Made by a program: the position numbers and the translations under genes
The notes under the pieces: generated by a model
What the model was told of the DNA's origin: nothing
What the model saw: only the letters and a program-made list of their open reading frames with translations
Databases searched by the model: none
In this document: positions 1 through 9,661 of the stretch, piece by piece
How positions within the stretch are numbered: position 1 is the stretch's first letter
Layout of the letters: each line of letters begins with the position of its first letter
Source of the DNA: Dehalobacter sp.
GTDB taxonomy: Bacteria > Bacillota > Desulfitobacteriia > Desulfitobacteriales > Syntrophobotulaceae
Assembly: GCA_023667845.1 (NCBI GenBank)
Contig: JAMPIU010000056.1
Coordinates: 1 to 40,513 of the forward strand
Length of the DNA stretch: 40,513 nucleotides
Direction of reading: 5' to 3'

Positions 1-405
1 GGTGAGATGAGACCGCAGGGCCAAAGACCGCCGGGTGAATTCAGACCGCAGGGTCAAAGACCACCAGGTGAATTCAGACCGCAGGGTCAAAGACCGCCAG
101 GCGAGATGAGACCGCCGGGTCAAAGACCGCCAGGTGAGATGAGACCGCAGGGTCAAAGACCGCCAGGTGAGATGAGACCGCAGGGCCAAAGACCGCCGGG
201 TGAATTCAGACCGCAGGGTCAAAGACCACCAGGTGAATTCAGACCGCAGGGTCAAAGACCGCCAGGTGAATTCAGACCGCAGGGCCAAAGACCGCCAGGT
301 GAATTCAGACCGCAGGGTCAAAGACCACCGGGTGAATTCAGACCGCCGGGTCAAAGACCGCCGGGTGAATTCAGACCACAGGGTCAAAGACCACCAGGAC
401 CAAGA
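1..405 (+). repeat. Twelve tandem 33-bp units inside infB (11-residue repeat)
   Basis: The reading frame repeats an 11-residue unit, [11 protein letters not shown], about twelve times; the last unit is incomplete. Variation is limited to Q/P at unit position 3 and F/M at position 11, plus a few silent changes (ccg/cca, ggt/ggc). The array may begin upstream of the window. Because the unit is 33 bp, all three forward frames stay open through it, which creates a false second ORF at 200-415. Confidence 0.95.
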
Positions 406-2547
406 CCGCCGATGAGCGGAGACCGGCCGTATGCGCCGAGACCGCAGGGCGATTTTCGTCCATCACAGCGTCCTGCAGGTGATGACCGGAGACCGCAGGG
501 CGGCGGACGTCCGTTCTCCGACACCGGAAGAAGACCTTCCCAGGGACAGCGTCCGGGAGCAGATAAAAAAGCCCCTCAAACTCAGAGGATCAAGATCGAA
601 GGAAAATCCGTTGAGCTTACTGTCGCCGAGCAGCCGGTAAAACGCCAGCCACCGGAGAAAAAGAAAGCCCACGAGAATAAAGAGTTTTTATTTGATAAAC
701 GGCGCAATGATGAAAAAGATTTTTCTTCCATCTTAAGAAAAAATGACCGGAGTCAACCAAACCGGAACCAACTCAATAAGATGGTTAAAGAAGTGGTTCC
801 CAAGCATATTATTATTCCTGAGTCCTTGTCAGTTCAGGAACTGGCGCTCAGAATGAGCCGCAAAGCCGGAGAAGTCATCAAGGAATTAATGAAGCTTGGT
901 GTTATGGCGACCATCAATCAGGAAATTGATGCTGATACAGCAACGATTGTCGCTACTGAAATGGGCATGACGCTTGAGGTTAGAGCCGAAAAATCCATGG
1001 CAGTCATTGAGGAAGTAGAAGATGATGCGTCCACGCTCAAATTCCGTCCTCCGGTTGTCACGGTCATGGGCCACGTCGACCACGGAAAAACATCTTTGCT
1101 CGATGCGATTCGTTCCGCCAATGTCACCGCATCCGAAGCTGGCGGGATTACGCAGCATATCGGTGCTTATCAGGTAGAAATTAAAAATCAAAAAATTACT
1201 TTCCTGGATACTCCTGGTCACGAGGCTTTTACAGCCATGAGAGCGAGAGGGGCCCAGGTCACAGATATTGCCATACTGGTTGTTGCTGCGGATGATGGTG
1301 TCATGCCCCAGACCGTGGAAGCGATCAACCATGCCAAAGCGGCCAATGTACCCATCATTGTTGCTATCAATAAAATTGATAAAGAAAATGCCAATCCGGA
1401 CCGTGTCAAACAGGAATTGACTGAGTACGGCTTAGTTGTTGAAGAATGGGGCGGGGATACGATCACGGTACCGGTCTCAGCCAAAGCTAGACTCAACATT
1501 GACACTCTGCTGGAAATGGTCCTGCTTGTTGCAGAGATGAAAGATCTGAAAGCTAATCCGAACCGGAAGGCAACCGGAACCGTTATTGAAGCGAAGCTCG
1601 ATAAAGGCAAGGGGCCTGTAGCAACTGTCCTGGTATCCAAAGGTACGCTGAATATCGGTGACATTATTGTTGCCGGGCATTCTTTTGGTAGGATCAGGGG
1701 GATGGTTGACGACAAAGGCCGCAGAGTAAAAAAAGCGGGACCTTCCATGCCTGTGGAGGTTCAGGGATTGTCTGAAGTTCCGCCGGCGGGAGAAATCTTC
1801 AACGTTGTTAACGATGAGAAACTCGCCCGCAGCGTTACCGAAGCCAGAATGGATGAGAAAAAAGCGGAAGAAGTTAAACAAAAATCCAGGATTAGCCTTG
1901 ATGATCTTTTCGATAAGATCAAAGAAGGCGAAGTCAAAGATTTGAATATCATTATTAAAGCTGACGTTCAGGGCTCTGTCGAAGCTATTAAGCAGTCTCT
2001 GGCCAAGCTGACGACCTCGGAAGTACGTGTAAACATCATTCACGGCGGAGTCGGTGCGATCAGTGAATCCGACGTGATGCTCGCTGCTGCTTCCAATGCG
2101 ATCATTATTGGCTTTAATGTCAGACATGATTCCAACACAAAATCGACAGCAGAACTTCAGGGTGTGGACATCAGGATGTACAGAGTCATCTATGATGCGA
2201 TTGATGACATTAAGGCAGCGATGGAGGGCCTGCTCGAACCTACCTTCAAGGAAGTCATACAGGGTAAAGCGGAAGTCCGTCAGATTTTCAAGGTGCCAAA
2301 GGCTGGAACTGTTGCTGGAAGCTATATAACCGACGGCAAGATTCATAGGTCGGATAAGATCAGGGTAATCAGAGATGGAATTGTCGTTCACGAGGGAGAC
2401 CTGGAATCTCTGAGACGTTTCAAGGATGATGCCAAGGAAGTTGCGGAAGGATACGAATGCGGGATTGGCTTAAAGAACTTCAATGATCTTAAAGAAGGAG
2501 ATATCTTGGAAGCCTTTACGATGGAGGAAGTTAAAAGAGAGCTCTAG
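1..2547 (+). CDS. infB: Translation initiation factor IF-2 (5' end outside the window)
   Basis: Cytoplasmic GTPase that brings fMet-tRNA to the 30S subunit and promotes 70S joining. The frame is open from base 1, so the true start lies upstream; 848 codons are visible. After a repetitive Pro/Gly/Arg/Gln N-terminal region (1-405) come a Lys/Arg-rich linker, the IF2_N domain (about 810-960) and the G domain. G1 GHVDHGKT is at 1069-1092, G3 DTPGH at 1207-1221, G4 NKID at 1369-1380 and G5 SAK at 1477-1485. Domains II to IV follow and the gene ends in the normal C2 fold. It is followed after 22 bases by rbfA, the conserved order. The odd part is the near-identical N-terminal repeat; IF-2 N-termini vary widely between bacteria and are not needed for GTPase function. 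Identity is certain; the N-terminal length is unknown. Confidence 0.97.
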   Translation, partial: GEMRPQGQRPPGEFRPQGQRPPGEFRPQGQRPPGEMRPPGQRPPGEMRPQGQRPPGEMRPQGQRPPGEFRPQGQRPPGEFRPQGQRPPGEFRPQGQRPPGEFRPQGQRPPGEFRPPGQRPPGEFRPQGQRPPGPRPPMSGDRPYAPRPQGDFRPSQRPAGDDRRPQGGGRPFSDTGRRPSQGQRPGADKKAPQTQRIKIEGKSVELTVAEQPVKRQPPEKKKAHENKEFLFDKRRNDEKDFSSILRKNDRSQPNRNQLNKMVKEVVPKHIIIPESLSVQELALRMSRKAGEVIKELMKLGVMATINQEIDADTATIVATEMGMTLEVRAEKSMAVIEEVEDDASTLKFRPPVVTVMGHVDHGKTSLLDAIRSANVTASEAGGITQHIGAYQVEIKNQKITFLDTPGHEAFTAMRARGAQVTDIAILVVAADDGVMPQTVEAINHAKAANVPIIVAINKIDKENANPDRVKQELTEYGLVVEEWGGDTITVPVSAKARLNIDTLLEMVLLVAEMKDLKANPNRKATGTVIEAKLDKGKGPVATVLVSKGTLNIGDIIVAGHSFGRIRGMVDDKGRRVKKAGPSMPVEVQGLSEVPPAGEIFNVVNDEKLARSVTEARMDEKKAEEVKQKSRISLDDLFDKIKEGEVKDLNIIIKADVQGSVEAIKQSLAKLTTSEVRVNIIHGGVGAISESDVMLAAASNAIIIGFNVRHDSNTKSTAELQGVDIRMYRVIYDAIDDIKAAMEGLLEPTFKEVIQGKAEVRQIFKVPKAGTVAGSYITDGKIHRSDKIRVIRDGIVVHEGDLESLRRFKDDAKEVAEGYECGIGLKNFNDLKEGDILEAFTMEEVKREL

Positions 2548-2569
2548 ACCAGCATTGGAGGTTTTCTGA

Positions 2570-2944
2570 ATGGCTAAACACAGGGCTTTTCGCCTGGCAG
2601 AATCGATCAAAGCAGAAGTGGCACAGATGATCCGGGAGAATATTAAAGACCCGCGGCTTGGATTCGTGACCGTCACGGATGTGGAGGTAGCTGACGATTT
2701 ACGGCATGCCAAAATATTCGTCAGCGTATTGGGAACAGAAGAAGAAATGAAAAGCAGTTTGGATGTTTTAAATAAGGCATCCGGATATCTGCGCAGCGAA
2801 CTGGGTAAAATCATCAGCCTGCGCTATTTTCCCGAGATCACTTTCAAGTATGATCAGTCTATTGAACATGGCGCCCATATTTCCAAGCTGCTTCGTGAGG
2901 TTGGCGCGAAAGGTGAATCCAGCTATGGACAAGACGACGAATAA
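2570..2944 (+). CDS. rbfA: Ribosome-binding factor A
   Basis: Small KH-fold protein that binds the free 30S subunit and helps mature the 5' end of 16S rRNA (helix 1), also in cold adaptation. It has 124 residues, the normal family length. The N-terminus (MAKHRAFRLAESIKAEVAQM), the stretch IKDPRLGFVTVTDVEV and the C-terminal region around DQSIEHGAHISKLL are typical. Start ATG 2570 is preceded by GGAGG at 2556. It is 22 bases downstream of infB, and its last 20 bases overlap the start of nrnA, so the three are probably translated from one mRNA. Nothing is unusual. Confidence 0.95.
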   Translation: MAKHRAFRLAESIKAEVAQMIRENIKDPRLGFVTVTDVEVADDLRHAKIFVSVLGTEEEMKSSLDVLNKASGYLRSELGKIISLRYFPEITFKYDQSIEHGAHISKLLREVGAKGESSYGQDDE

Positions 2945-3920
2945 GGTGATCTCAGAACTGGCCAAAAAATTGGATACAATCTCCGAGGCTGCACTGCTTA
3001 CGCATATATCCCCGGATGGGGACTGCATAGGTTCAATGCTTGCTTTGGGGATTGCCTTAGAAGGTTTGAACAAAAAAATATGTTATTATAATCCTGGGTT
3101 TCTGCCGGTAAATTTGAAGTTTCTTCCGGGTGTGGACAAGATATGTTCTGTTCTGCCTCCGGAAGAGTTTCCAGAAACCCTTATTTTTATTGACTGCGCT
3201 GAAGCGGAAAGGGCGTACAACGATCTTTGCCCGGAGTTTCTTCAGGGAAAAACGGTGATTAACATTGATCATCATATTTCCAATAACGGTTTTGGTACGG
3301 TTAATTGGATTGACGCCGGTGCAGCCGCCACAGGTGAAATGATTTTTCACCTGCTGGGTGAAATGGGAGTTTCCATGACCAAGGAAATTGCAGAGAATCT
3401 CTATACTGCGATTATCACGGATACAGGCAGGTTCAGCTACAGTAATACCACAGTCGAAAGCTTCAGGATTGCTGCGGAATTACTCAAAACAGGCCTTGAT
3501 CTTGTTCAGATCAACAATATACTGTTTGAACAGAAAAGCCTGGCTCAGACCAAACTGCTGCAAAAAGCGCTGACGAACCTGGAACTTCATCAGCAGGGAA
3601 CGATGGCTGTCATTGTTCTGACCAGAGAAGACTTTGAAGAAACAGGTGCAGATGAGAGCTTGAGTGAAGGCTTAGTGAACTATGCACGCAATATCGAAAA
3701 GGTGGAAGCTGCTGCGCTGTTAAAAGAAATTGCCCCGGATGAAATCAAAGTCAGTTTCCGGTCCAATACCTGGCTTGATGTAAATCAAGTTGCGAGCCGG
3801 TTCGGCGGAGGCGGACACCGGCGGGCATCAGGCTGTTCTATTAATGGAACAATGGGTCAAGCCAGGCAAATGATTGTATCCGCACTTGAGGAGGCCCTGA
3901 ACGTTGGACGGGATCATTAA
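2925..3920 (+). CDS. nrnA: DHH/DHHA1 phosphoesterase, oligoribonuclease NrnA type
   Basis: Cytoplasmic Mn-dependent phosphoesterase that degrades 2-5-nt RNAs, and in family members also pAp or pApA. Encodes 331 residues, close to the usual 310-330. Visible motifs are HISPDGD (27-33), the DHH motif in NIDHHISN (D115 H116 H117), the metal ligand region TDTGRF (about 155-160) and the DHHA1 signature GGGGHRRASG near residue 295. I chose ATG 2925, with an AAAGGTG ribosome site 8 bases upstream, over an in-frame ATG at 2850, because the longer form adds 25 residues that are not family-like and lie inside rbfA. The gene overlaps rbfA by 20 bases and truB by 17 bases, which suggests translational coupling. 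The rbfA-nrnA-truB order is common in Clostridia. Confidence 0.93.
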   Translation: MDKTTNKVISELAKKLDTISEAALLTHISPDGDCIGSMLALGIALEGLNKKICYYNPGFLPVNLKFLPGVDKICSVLPPEEFPETLIFIDCAEAERAYNDLCPEFLQGKTVINIDHHISNNGFGTVNWIDAGAAATGEMIFHLLGEMGVSMTKEIAENLYTAIITDTGRFSYSNTTVESFRIAAELLKTGLDLVQINNILFEQKSLAQTKLLQKALTNLELHQQGTMAVIVLTREDFEETGADESLSEGLVNYARNIEKVEAAALLKEIAPDEIKVSFRSNTWLDVNQVASRFGGGGHRRASGCSINGTMGQARQMIVSALEEALNVGRDH

Positions 3921-4788
3921 TGTTTTAAAACCTGTTGGCATGACCTCCACAGACGTTGTTAGGTGGCTGCTTCGAAAAACAAAAGCCGGCAAGGCAGGCC
4001 ATATTGGGACGCTGGATCCCGGAGCTGCCGGGGTGCTTCCGATTTGCCTTGGCAAGGCAACGCGGCTGGCAGAATACCACAGCGACCAGGGGAAAAGTTA
4101 TAGAGCTGAGATTACACTCGGAATCACGACAGATACGCAGGATGCTTTCGGACAGGAACTATCGAGGATTGTTCCTATAGTATCACGAGCGCAATTTGCA
4201 AATAAACTGGAGAATTTTCTTGGTGTCATTGAACAGGAACCGCCCATGTATTCCGCTGTCAGAAAGAATGGCAGGCATCTGTACGAATATGCCCGCCAGG
4301 GGATCGATGTTGCAAGAGAAAAAAGACAGGTTGAGATCAAGCGGCTGGATCTGGTGGAATGGCATGAAGAGACATTTCCAAGAGTTTTATTTGATGTGGA
4401 ATGCTCCAAAGGAACGTATATACGCACTTTATGTCACGATATTGGCGCTGCCCTGGGTTGCGGTGCACATATGTCCTTTTTGCTCAGATTAAGCGCAGGC
4501 AAGTTTACGCTGGATTCCACCTACACACTGGAAGAGATTGACCAGGCGCTTGCCGACGGCGATGAACACATGCTCCTGGCTCCGGAATGGGGACTCACAC
4601 TGCCAAAGGCAAGTATACCGGCCTATCGGCTTGCCGCTTTCCGAAACGGGCTTTCTACCGGAGGGGATCTTGTTGATGCTGAAGTGTACGGGGAACAGCT
4701 TCCTGTTCAGGTATTTTGTGAGGGACGTTTTATTGGTATAGGGAATTGGGAAAACGGATGTTTATGCCCCAATAAGGTCATGGGTTAG
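3904..4788 (+). CDS. truB: tRNA pseudouridine(55) synthase TruB
   Basis: Converts U55 in the T-loop of tRNAs to pseudouridine. It has 294 residues. The N-terminus DGIINVLKPVGMTSTDVV and the catalytic motif GTLDPGAAGVL (nucleophile Asp38) are diagnostic, followed by PPMYSAVRKNGRHLYEYAR and the KGTYIRTLCHDIG region; the C-terminal part corresponds to the PUA-like extension. The start is TTG 3904, supported by GAGGAGG at 3888-3894; no ATG lies near. The start overlaps the end of nrnA by 17 bases. The product acts on the same tRNA population encoded later in this window, but that is coincidence of neighbourhood, not evidence of coupling. Confidence 0.96.
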   Translation: MDGIINVLKPVGMTSTDVVRWLLRKTKAGKAGHIGTLDPGAAGVLPICLGKATRLAEYHSDQGKSYRAEITLGITTDTQDAFGQELSRIVPIVSRAQFANKLENFLGVIEQEPPMYSAVRKNGRHLYEYARQGIDVAREKRQVEIKRLDLVEWHEETFPRVLFDVECSKGTYIRTLCHDIGAALGCGAHMSFLLRLSAGKFTLDSTYTLEEIDQALADGDEHMLLAPEWGLTLPKASIPAYRLAAFRNGLSTGGDLVDAEVYGEQLPVQVFCEGRFIGIGNWENGCLCPNKVMG

Positions 4789-4822
4789 CAAAGGTTAACA
4801 AGGTACTAGGGGGTAAAGGTTT

Positions 4823-5767
4823 TTGGAAGTTTGCACTTTGATTCCGGGACACAAATTTGAGCCGACTGTGCTTGCTCTGGGGAATTTTGACGGTATACAC
4901 CTAGGACATCAGGAGCTGTTGAAGCACGGTTTGGAGAAAGCACGTTCACTGAAGACATTGTTTTCAGTTTTGCTTTTTGATCCCCATCCGCTGAAAGTAC
5001 TTCATCCAGATAGAAAACTGGAATTGATTACCGGCAAGGATGAGAAAATCATGCTATTTGAAAAATTTGGCGTAGACAAAGTGTTCTTATTGCCTTTCTC
5101 TCCGGAATTTGCCGAGACAACACCACAGGAATTCGTTGAAAATATTCTGCTGAAGATCGGGGCCGTTCATGTTACCGTTGGCTTCAACTACTCCTTCGGC
5201 TGTCATGGCAAAGGAAAACCTGGCGACCTTGAAAAGTTTGGTGAAACTTACAATTTTGGGGTAAGTGTTGTCCAAGCCCAGATGCTTGACGACAGAGTGA
5301 TCTCTTCGACCGAAATCAGACGTGCACTTCTGAATGGGGATATCGATTTGGCCAAGGCCATGATGGGACGCGCACCTACGATTATCGGAACGGTGGTTCA
5401 CGGTGACGGGCGGGGTAGGGATATTGGATTTCCGACAGCCAACATAGAGACGCATGAGGACTTGCTAATCCCGAAAAATGGTGTGTATGCTGTTACTGCA
5501 AAAATTGACGGCAGGATCTACGGCGGGATGATGAACATCGGGATTGTACCGACCTTTAAAACCGGCCAGGAGAAGACCATTGAGATTCATTTTTTTGATT
5601 TTCACGGAGATTTATATCGGAAGGACTTATTTATAGATATTCAGGTCAGACTGCGCGCTGAGAAAAAATTCAGCGGAGTCAAGGAAATCACAGAGCAACT
5701 CGGCAAAGACATGGAAGAGGCAAAACAAAAGCTGCAAAAACAAAACTTTACAAAATTTATGGAATAA
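4823..5767 (+). CDS. ribF: Bifunctional riboflavin kinase / FAD synthetase
   Basis: Phosphorylates riboflavin to FMN, then adenylates FMN to FAD. It has 314 residues. The N-terminal nucleotidyltransferase half carries GNFDGIHLGH (20-29), the HxGH-like site of FAD synthetase, and ISSTEIRRAL. The C-terminal riboflavin kinase half carries GRGRDIGFPTANIE around residue 200, whose PTAN is the flavin and metal site. The start is TTG 4823 after an AGGGGGTAAAGG ribosome site. It follows truB by 34 bases and precedes rpsO by 95 bases, the same order as B. subtilis truB-ribC-rpsO. No FMN riboswitch is visible in front of it, as expected for ribF rather than a biosynthesis operon. Confidence 0.95.
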   Translation: MEVCTLIPGHKFEPTVLALGNFDGIHLGHQELLKHGLEKARSLKTLFSVLLFDPHPLKVLHPDRKLELITGKDEKIMLFEKFGVDKVFLLPFSPEFAETTPQEFVENILLKIGAVHVTVGFNYSFGCHGKGKPGDLEKFGETYNFGVSVVQAQMLDDRVISSTEIRRALLNGDIDLAKAMMGRAPTIIGTVVHGDGRGRDIGFPTANIETHEDLLIPKNGVYAVTAKIDGRIYGGMMNIGIVPTFKTGQEKTIEIHFFDFHGDLYRKDLFIDIQVRLRAEKKFSGVKEITEQLGKDMEEAKQKLQKQNFTKFME

Positions 5768-5862
5768 GTTAAAATGACAAAAGTAACCGCTGACTGGGTT
5801 CGACGAATCACCACCGTCTTACTTGGCAGCAGGCGCTTAAAAAATATGGAGGTGCAGAACCA

Positions 5863-6129
5863 ATGCTTACACCGGAGAAAAAGAAGGATATCATTGCGAA
5901 GTTTCAGCAGCATGAAGGAGACACAGGTTCACCCGAGGTTCAGATCGCTCTTCTCACTACAAGAATCAATGAGTTGACAGAACACTTCAAGACCCATAAG
6001 AAAGATCATCATTCCCGCCGGGGTCTTTTCAAATTGATTGGACAACGCCGTGCAATGCTGAACTACCTCAAGAAATCCGATTTTAACCGTTACCGCACAG
6101 TAGTAACAGAACTTGGCTTACGTCACTAA
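5863..6129 (+). CDS. rpsO: 30S ribosomal protein S15
   Basis: Primary 16S-binding protein of the 30S platform. It has 88 residues, exactly the family length. Diagnostic stretches are [25 protein letters not shown] and [17 protein letters not shown] 5863 is preceded by GGAGGTG at 5849. The 95-base leader after ribF could contain the S15 autoregulatory site known in other bacteria, but I cannot fold it with confidence. A hairpin with a T-rich tail lies downstream, before pnp. Confidence 0.97.
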   Translation: MLTPEKKKDIIAKFQQHEGDTGSPEVQIALLTTRINELTEHFKTHKKDHHSRRGLFKLIGQRRAMLNYLKKSDFNRYRTVVTELGLRH

Positions 6130-6179
6130 AAACCATCGAAAATATTTTGGTTATTCAATTTATATGTCGATATTTACAG

Positions 6180-6205
6180 GAGCGTGTTCAGCGCTCTTTG
6201 TATTT
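6180..6205 (+). terminator. Possible terminator or processing hairpin between rpsO and pnp
   Basis: GAGCG (6180-6184) pairs with CGCTC (6192-6196), followed by TTTGTATTT. The stem is short and the T-run is interrupted, so this is at best a partial terminator. In many bacteria the rpsO-pnp gap carries a hairpin that terminates some transcripts or is cleaved; the 218-base gap here fits that arrangement. Confidence 0.45.
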
Positions 6206-6347
6206 ATGTATTAGGGTATTTATCTTAAGAAAAATTGTCCGGATTGTTTTTTTTGTTCGGGTGCAGGAAATAATAAATAATATGTCGAACACATTCCGGA
6301 TATAAAAAATTGTGAATAAAAGAAGCGTATTTAAGGAGGTTTCCAAA

Positions 6348-8486
6348 GTGACTCAAGAAGTCTTGGAACGCTCGCTACAGGTTGGAGGCAGAAACCTGTC
6401 GTTTGAAACCGGTATCATAGGTCGTCAAGCCGGTGGGGCAATTTATGCCAGATATGGAGACACAGTCATATCTGCATTTGCAACGACCAGTTCTAAACCA
6501 CGGGAAGGGATCGACTTTTTTCCTTTGACTGTTGATTTGGAAGAACGTTTTTATGCCGTAGGAAAGATTCCCGGTGGATTCATTAAAAGAGAAGGCAGAC
6601 CTAGTGAGAAGTCCATATTGTCGTCAAGACTGATAGACAGACCGGTCCGTCCGCTTTTCCCGGACGGTTACCGCAACGATGTACAGATCAGTGCGATGGT
6701 CATGTCCGTCGATCAGGACTGTGCACCGGACGTAACGGCTATCAACGCAGTTTCGGCTGCGCTCACGATTTCCGATATTCCTTTTCTGGGTCCTATTGCC
6801 GCCGTGGTTGTCGGGCTTGTCGATGGCGAGTTTGTCGTTAACCCGACGGTAGCCCAGGCGGAAATCAGCAAAATGCAGCTGACTGTTGCTGGAACCAAAG
6901 ATGCGATTATGATGGTCGAGGCTGGTGCCAAGGAAGTTCCCGAGGATCAGATGCTCGAAGCGATCATGTTTGCGCACGAAGAAATTAAAAAGATAGCGGA
7001 ATTTATTGAGAGATACAGGGAAGCAGCCCTGGAAGTGGGACTTGCCAAAGCCAAAAGAGAAGTCACTCCGGTCGAGATCCCTGCGGAGATATCCGACAAG
7101 GTCCTGGCCTGGGGTTATGATAAGCTCGATCAGGCTATCCGTATTGAAGAAAAACTGGCCCGCCAGGAAGCTGTCGACAAGGTCAAAGCAGACGCGCTCG
7201 AAGTTTTTGCCGAGGAATTTTCTGAGAACTTAAAATTAGTTACGAAAATATTGGATGACCTGACCCATAAAATTATCCGCAAGCTGATTACCCACGAACA
7301 TATCAGACCTGATGGCCGTGCTTTGGATGAGATCAGACCGATTACGATTGAAGTCGGACGTCTGCCGAGAACACACGGCACCGGTCTGTTTACGCGCGGA
7401 CAGACACAGGTACTCACGGTTGCGACATTAGGAGCTGCCGGTGATGAGCAGATCATTGACGGTTTGGGATTGGAAGATTCCAAACGTTATATGCATCATT
7501 ATAATTTCCCGGCCTTCAGTGTCGGCGAAGTCCGTCCGAACAGGGGACCGGGCAGACGTGAGATTGGTCACGGCGCTTTGGCTGAACGTGCCCTGTTGCC
7601 GATGATTCCTCCGGAAAGTGAATTCCCGTATACGCTGCGTCTGGTTTCCGAAGTATTGGAATCCAACGGATCGAGCTCCATGGCTTCCGTCTGCGGCAGC
7701 ACACTCGCGCTAATGGATGCTGGGGTTCCGATTAAGGCCCCGGTAGCTGGGATTGCGATGGGATTGATCAAAGAAGAAGACCATTTTGCGATTCTTACCG
7801 ATATTCAGGGTTTGGAAGACCACGACGGTGATATGGACTTTAAAGTAGCCGGTACTGCCGAGGGCATTACAGCACTGCAGATGGATATCAAGATCAAAGG
7901 CGTCAATCGTGAGATCCTCGCTCAGGCTCTGGCTCAGGCCAAGGCCGGCAGGATGTTCATCCTGGATAAAATGCTGCAGGTCCTGCCACAGTCCAGACCG
8001 AATCTCTCGCCGTTTGCACCGCGGATTATTACCTTTACCATTCATCCTGACAAAATCAGAGATGTCATCGGACCAGGCGGCAAGATCATTAAGAAGATCG
8101 TGGAAGAAACCAAGGTCAAAATCGATATCGAAGATGACGGACAGGTATTTATTGCTGCGGTTGACGGTGAAGCCGGAGACAAGGCAGCTGAGATTATTCG
8201 CTCTTTGACGCAGGACATTGAAGTCGGGAAGATCTACAAAGGCAAAGTTGTCCGGATCATGGATTTTGGCGCCTTTGTCGAAGTCATTCCAGGTGTGCTT
8301 GGACTTCCGGGAAAAGACGGTCTTGTGCATATCTCCCAGCTCGATGTGAACCGCGTGAACAAAGTAGAAGATGTCGTCAAACTCGGCGACGAGATCATCG
8401 TCAAGGCTACCGGCATTGACAAGCAGGGCAGACTGAACTTGTCCCGTAAAGAAGCAATGGGACAGAGCCAGGGAGCAAAAGAATAA
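6348..8486 (+). CDS. pnp: Polyribonucleotide nucleotidyltransferase (PNPase)
   Basis: Phosphorolytic 3'-5' exoribonuclease of the degradosome. Encodes 712 residues from the chosen start, normal for the family. There are two RNase PH domains; the second contains [13 protein letters not shown], with the catalytic Asp cluster at about 485-497. A KH domain ([11 protein letters not shown], about 570) and a C-terminal S1 domain ([15 protein letters not shown], from about 627) follow. I chose GTG 6348 because AAGGAGG lies at 6333-6339 with 8-base spacing; an in-frame GTG at 6312 would add 12 residues and has no ribosome site. It sits after rpsO and before ylxY, as in Bacillus. A terminator follows at 8551. 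Confidence 0.97.
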   Translation: MTQEVLERSLQVGGRNLSFETGIIGRQAGGAIYARYGDTVISAFATTSSKPREGIDFFPLTVDLEERFYAVGKIPGGFIKREGRPSEKSILSSRLIDRPVRPLFPDGYRNDVQISAMVMSVDQDCAPDVTAINAVSAALTISDIPFLGPIAAVVVGLVDGEFVVNPTVAQAEISKMQLTVAGTKDAIMMVEAGAKEVPEDQMLEAIMFAHEEIKKIAEFIERYREAALEVGLAKAKREVTPVEIPAEISDKVLAWGYDKLDQAIRIEEKLARQEAVDKVKADALEVFAEEFSENLKLVTKILDDLTHKIIRKLITHEHIRPDGRALDEIRPITIEVGRLPRTHGTGLFTRGQTQVLTVATLGAAGDEQIIDGLGLEDSKRYMHHYNFPAFSVGEVRPNRGPGRREIGHGALAERALLPMIPPESEFPYTLRLVSEVLESNGSSSMASVCGSTLALMDAGVPIKAPVAGIAMGLIKEEDHFAILTDIQGLEDHDGDMDFKVAGTAEGITALQMDIKIKGVNREILAQALAQAKAGRMFILDKMLQVLPQSRPNLSPFAPRIITFTIHPDKIRDVIGPGGKIIKKIVEETKVKIDIEDDGQVFIAAVDGEAGDKAAEIIRSLTQDIEVGKIYKGKVVRIMDFGAFVEVIPGVLGLPGKDGLVHISQLDVNRVNKVEDVVKLGDEIIVKATGIDKQGRLNLSRKEAMGQSQGAKE

Positions 8487-8550
8487 GGAATTTTTGCGAG
8501 CTTAGGCCTGCAATCATTAATTAATGGAGCTAACTAAACTCAGCTCACAG

Positions 8551-8586
8551 AAGGCGTCTCATCATATAATTGAGGCGTCTTTTTTC
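8551..8586 (+). terminator. Rho-independent terminator after pnp
   Basis: AAGGCGTCTCA (8551-8561) pairs with TGAGGCGTCTT (8571-8581), 11 base pairs including two G-U wobbles, closing a 9-base loop and running into T6. It is easy to miss because the arms look like a direct repeat of GGCGTCT; the wobbles make it a stem. Confidence 0.75.
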
Positions 8587-8883
8587 TATTCTTGGGCAGT
8601 GTAGCCTTGCACAGATAAATTTGGAGAATACGCGAGACGTTAAATATGGCATCGCATCCATACTCTAATACGTTATGATACTTGAAATTAGTGTCTCCGT
8701 AATGCATAGCCAGCGTCAAGTGGAGCACGATGCGGAGTGCGGCTTTTTGTGCCATGGATGGCACAATAGCCGAAAGCGGTTATGCGTTATGGAGACCCGC
8801 CTCAAATAAGTATTTAATAGTCAATATAGAATGACGTCTGTATTACTTCTCATCGTCATATTAATGTAGGGGAGGGGATGCAG
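8587..8883. other. Gene-free stretch before ylxY
   Basis: About 300 bases without a convincing gene. It holds a structured repeat (8693-8796, listed separately), preceded by about 100 bases with small imperfect hairpins (for example CTAAT/ATTAG around 8664-8690). The region 8800-8870 is AT-rich and must contain the promoter of ylxY-dacF. A CATATTA box occurs near 8856, reminiscent of sporulation-sigma -10 sequences, but I could not find a convincing -35 partner. Confidence 0.6.
8693..8796. repeat. Structured palindromic repeat, copy 1
   Basis: Outer arms GTCTCCGTAATGCATA (8693-8708) and TATGCGTTATGGAGAC (8781-8796) pair over 16 positions with two G-T wobbles. Inside is a second hairpin: GGCT...AGCC and TTGTGCC...GGCACAA around the loop ATGGAT. 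A single-stranded core, CAAGTGGAGCACGATGCG, precedes the inner hairpin. A second copy with the same core and loop but compensated stem bases lies at 36141-36231. It could be a REP-like mobile repeat or a small structured RNA. Confidence 0.8.
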
Positions 8884-9639
8884 ATGTCATTTTTTCCTCT
8901 GACTAAGATCAAGTTTAAAGCAATTACCCTGCTGGTTGTGTTTATCGGTCTTACCTTGATGCAAAGCCGAGTCGTTGGAGTCAGCAACCCGAATTTACCT
9001 GTTCCGGTCGATCAGGTTCAGACAGATAATAAAATGATTGCGCTTACCATTAATGTCGACTGGGGGGAAGCGTATATCCCGGAAATACTGGATACCCTTG
9101 ACCGTTATCAGGCCAAGGCAACTTTTTTTGTGACGGGCAAATGGGCCGCCAAACATCCCGAACTCATTCAGCAGATTGCAGCAAAAGGCCATTTGCTTGG
9201 GAATCACGGTTATTCCCATTCGCATCCGGACAACCTGACTGTGGTTCAAAATAAAGAAGAGTTAAGCAAGACGGAAAACATAATTAAAGAAGCGACCGGG
9301 TGCAAAACAATATACTATGCCCCTCCATATGGGGAAAAAGGAAAAAACGGACTTCAGGCAGCAGATGAGCTGGGCTATACGACCATCCTCTGGACGCTGG
9401 ATACCATTGACTGGAAGCCGGAGAGCACTCCGGAACTGATTACCCAGAGAATTTTGGAACCTAAAATACGATATGGCGTAAAACCGGAGAAAAAGGGTGC
9501 GATTGTGCTGATGCATCCCAAGGAAAATACCGTCAAAGCGTTACCCAATATCTTAGCCGGTTTAAAAAGTGAAGGATTCAGTTTTGTAACAATAGAAAAA
9601 TTAATAACAAACGGATTAACAGGAAATACTACTCCTTGA
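8884..9639 (+). CDS. ylxY: Polysaccharide deacetylase-like protein, YlxY type
   Basis: NodB/CE4-fold protein expected outside the membrane: an N-terminal hydrophobic segment (about 10-26) precedes the domain, so it is secreted or anchored. Encodes 251 residues. The fold is recognisable (ATFFVTGKWAAKHPELI; GNHGYSHSHPD; LWTLDTIDW), but motif 1, normally TFDDG, is NVDWG, and motif 3, normally RPPYG, is APPYG. One metal Asp and the Arg are therefore replaced; enzymatic activity is uncertain. I chose ATG 8884 (GGAGGGG 8 bases upstream) over ATG 8878, which is too close. The pnp-ylxY-mlpA order matches B. subtilis pnpA-ylxY-mlpA, which supports the name. Confidence 0.85.
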   Translation: MSFFPLTKIKFKAITLLVVFIGLTLMQSRVVGVSNPNLPVPVDQVQTDNKMIALTINVDWGEAYIPEILDTLDRYQAKATFFVTGKWAAKHPELIQQIAAKGHLLGNHGYSHSHPDNLTVVQNKEELSKTENIIKEATGCKTIYYAPPYGEKGKNGLQAADELGYTTILWTLDTIDWKPESTPELITQRILEPKIRYGVKPEKKGAIVLMHPKENTVKALPNILAGLKSEGFSFVTIEKLITNGLTGNTTP

Positions 9640-9661
9640 GCAAAATGAAGGGGTGGTACAA

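Noticed and set aside
200..415. Open frame overlapping infB in another frame
   Set aside because: A by-product of the 33-bp repeat: any frame without a stop in one unit remains open across the array.
1477..2391. 304-codon antisense frame inside infB
   Set aside because: No ribosome site, no recognisable domain, low-complexity translation; shadow of the coding strand.
8540..8764. 74-codon antisense frame after pnp
   Set aside because: It runs through a terminator and a structured repeat and has no ribosome site.
8693..8796. Retron msr-msd interpretation of the structured repeat
   Set aside because: Outer inverted arms recall retron a1/a2, but no reverse transcriptase gene lies near either copy in this window.
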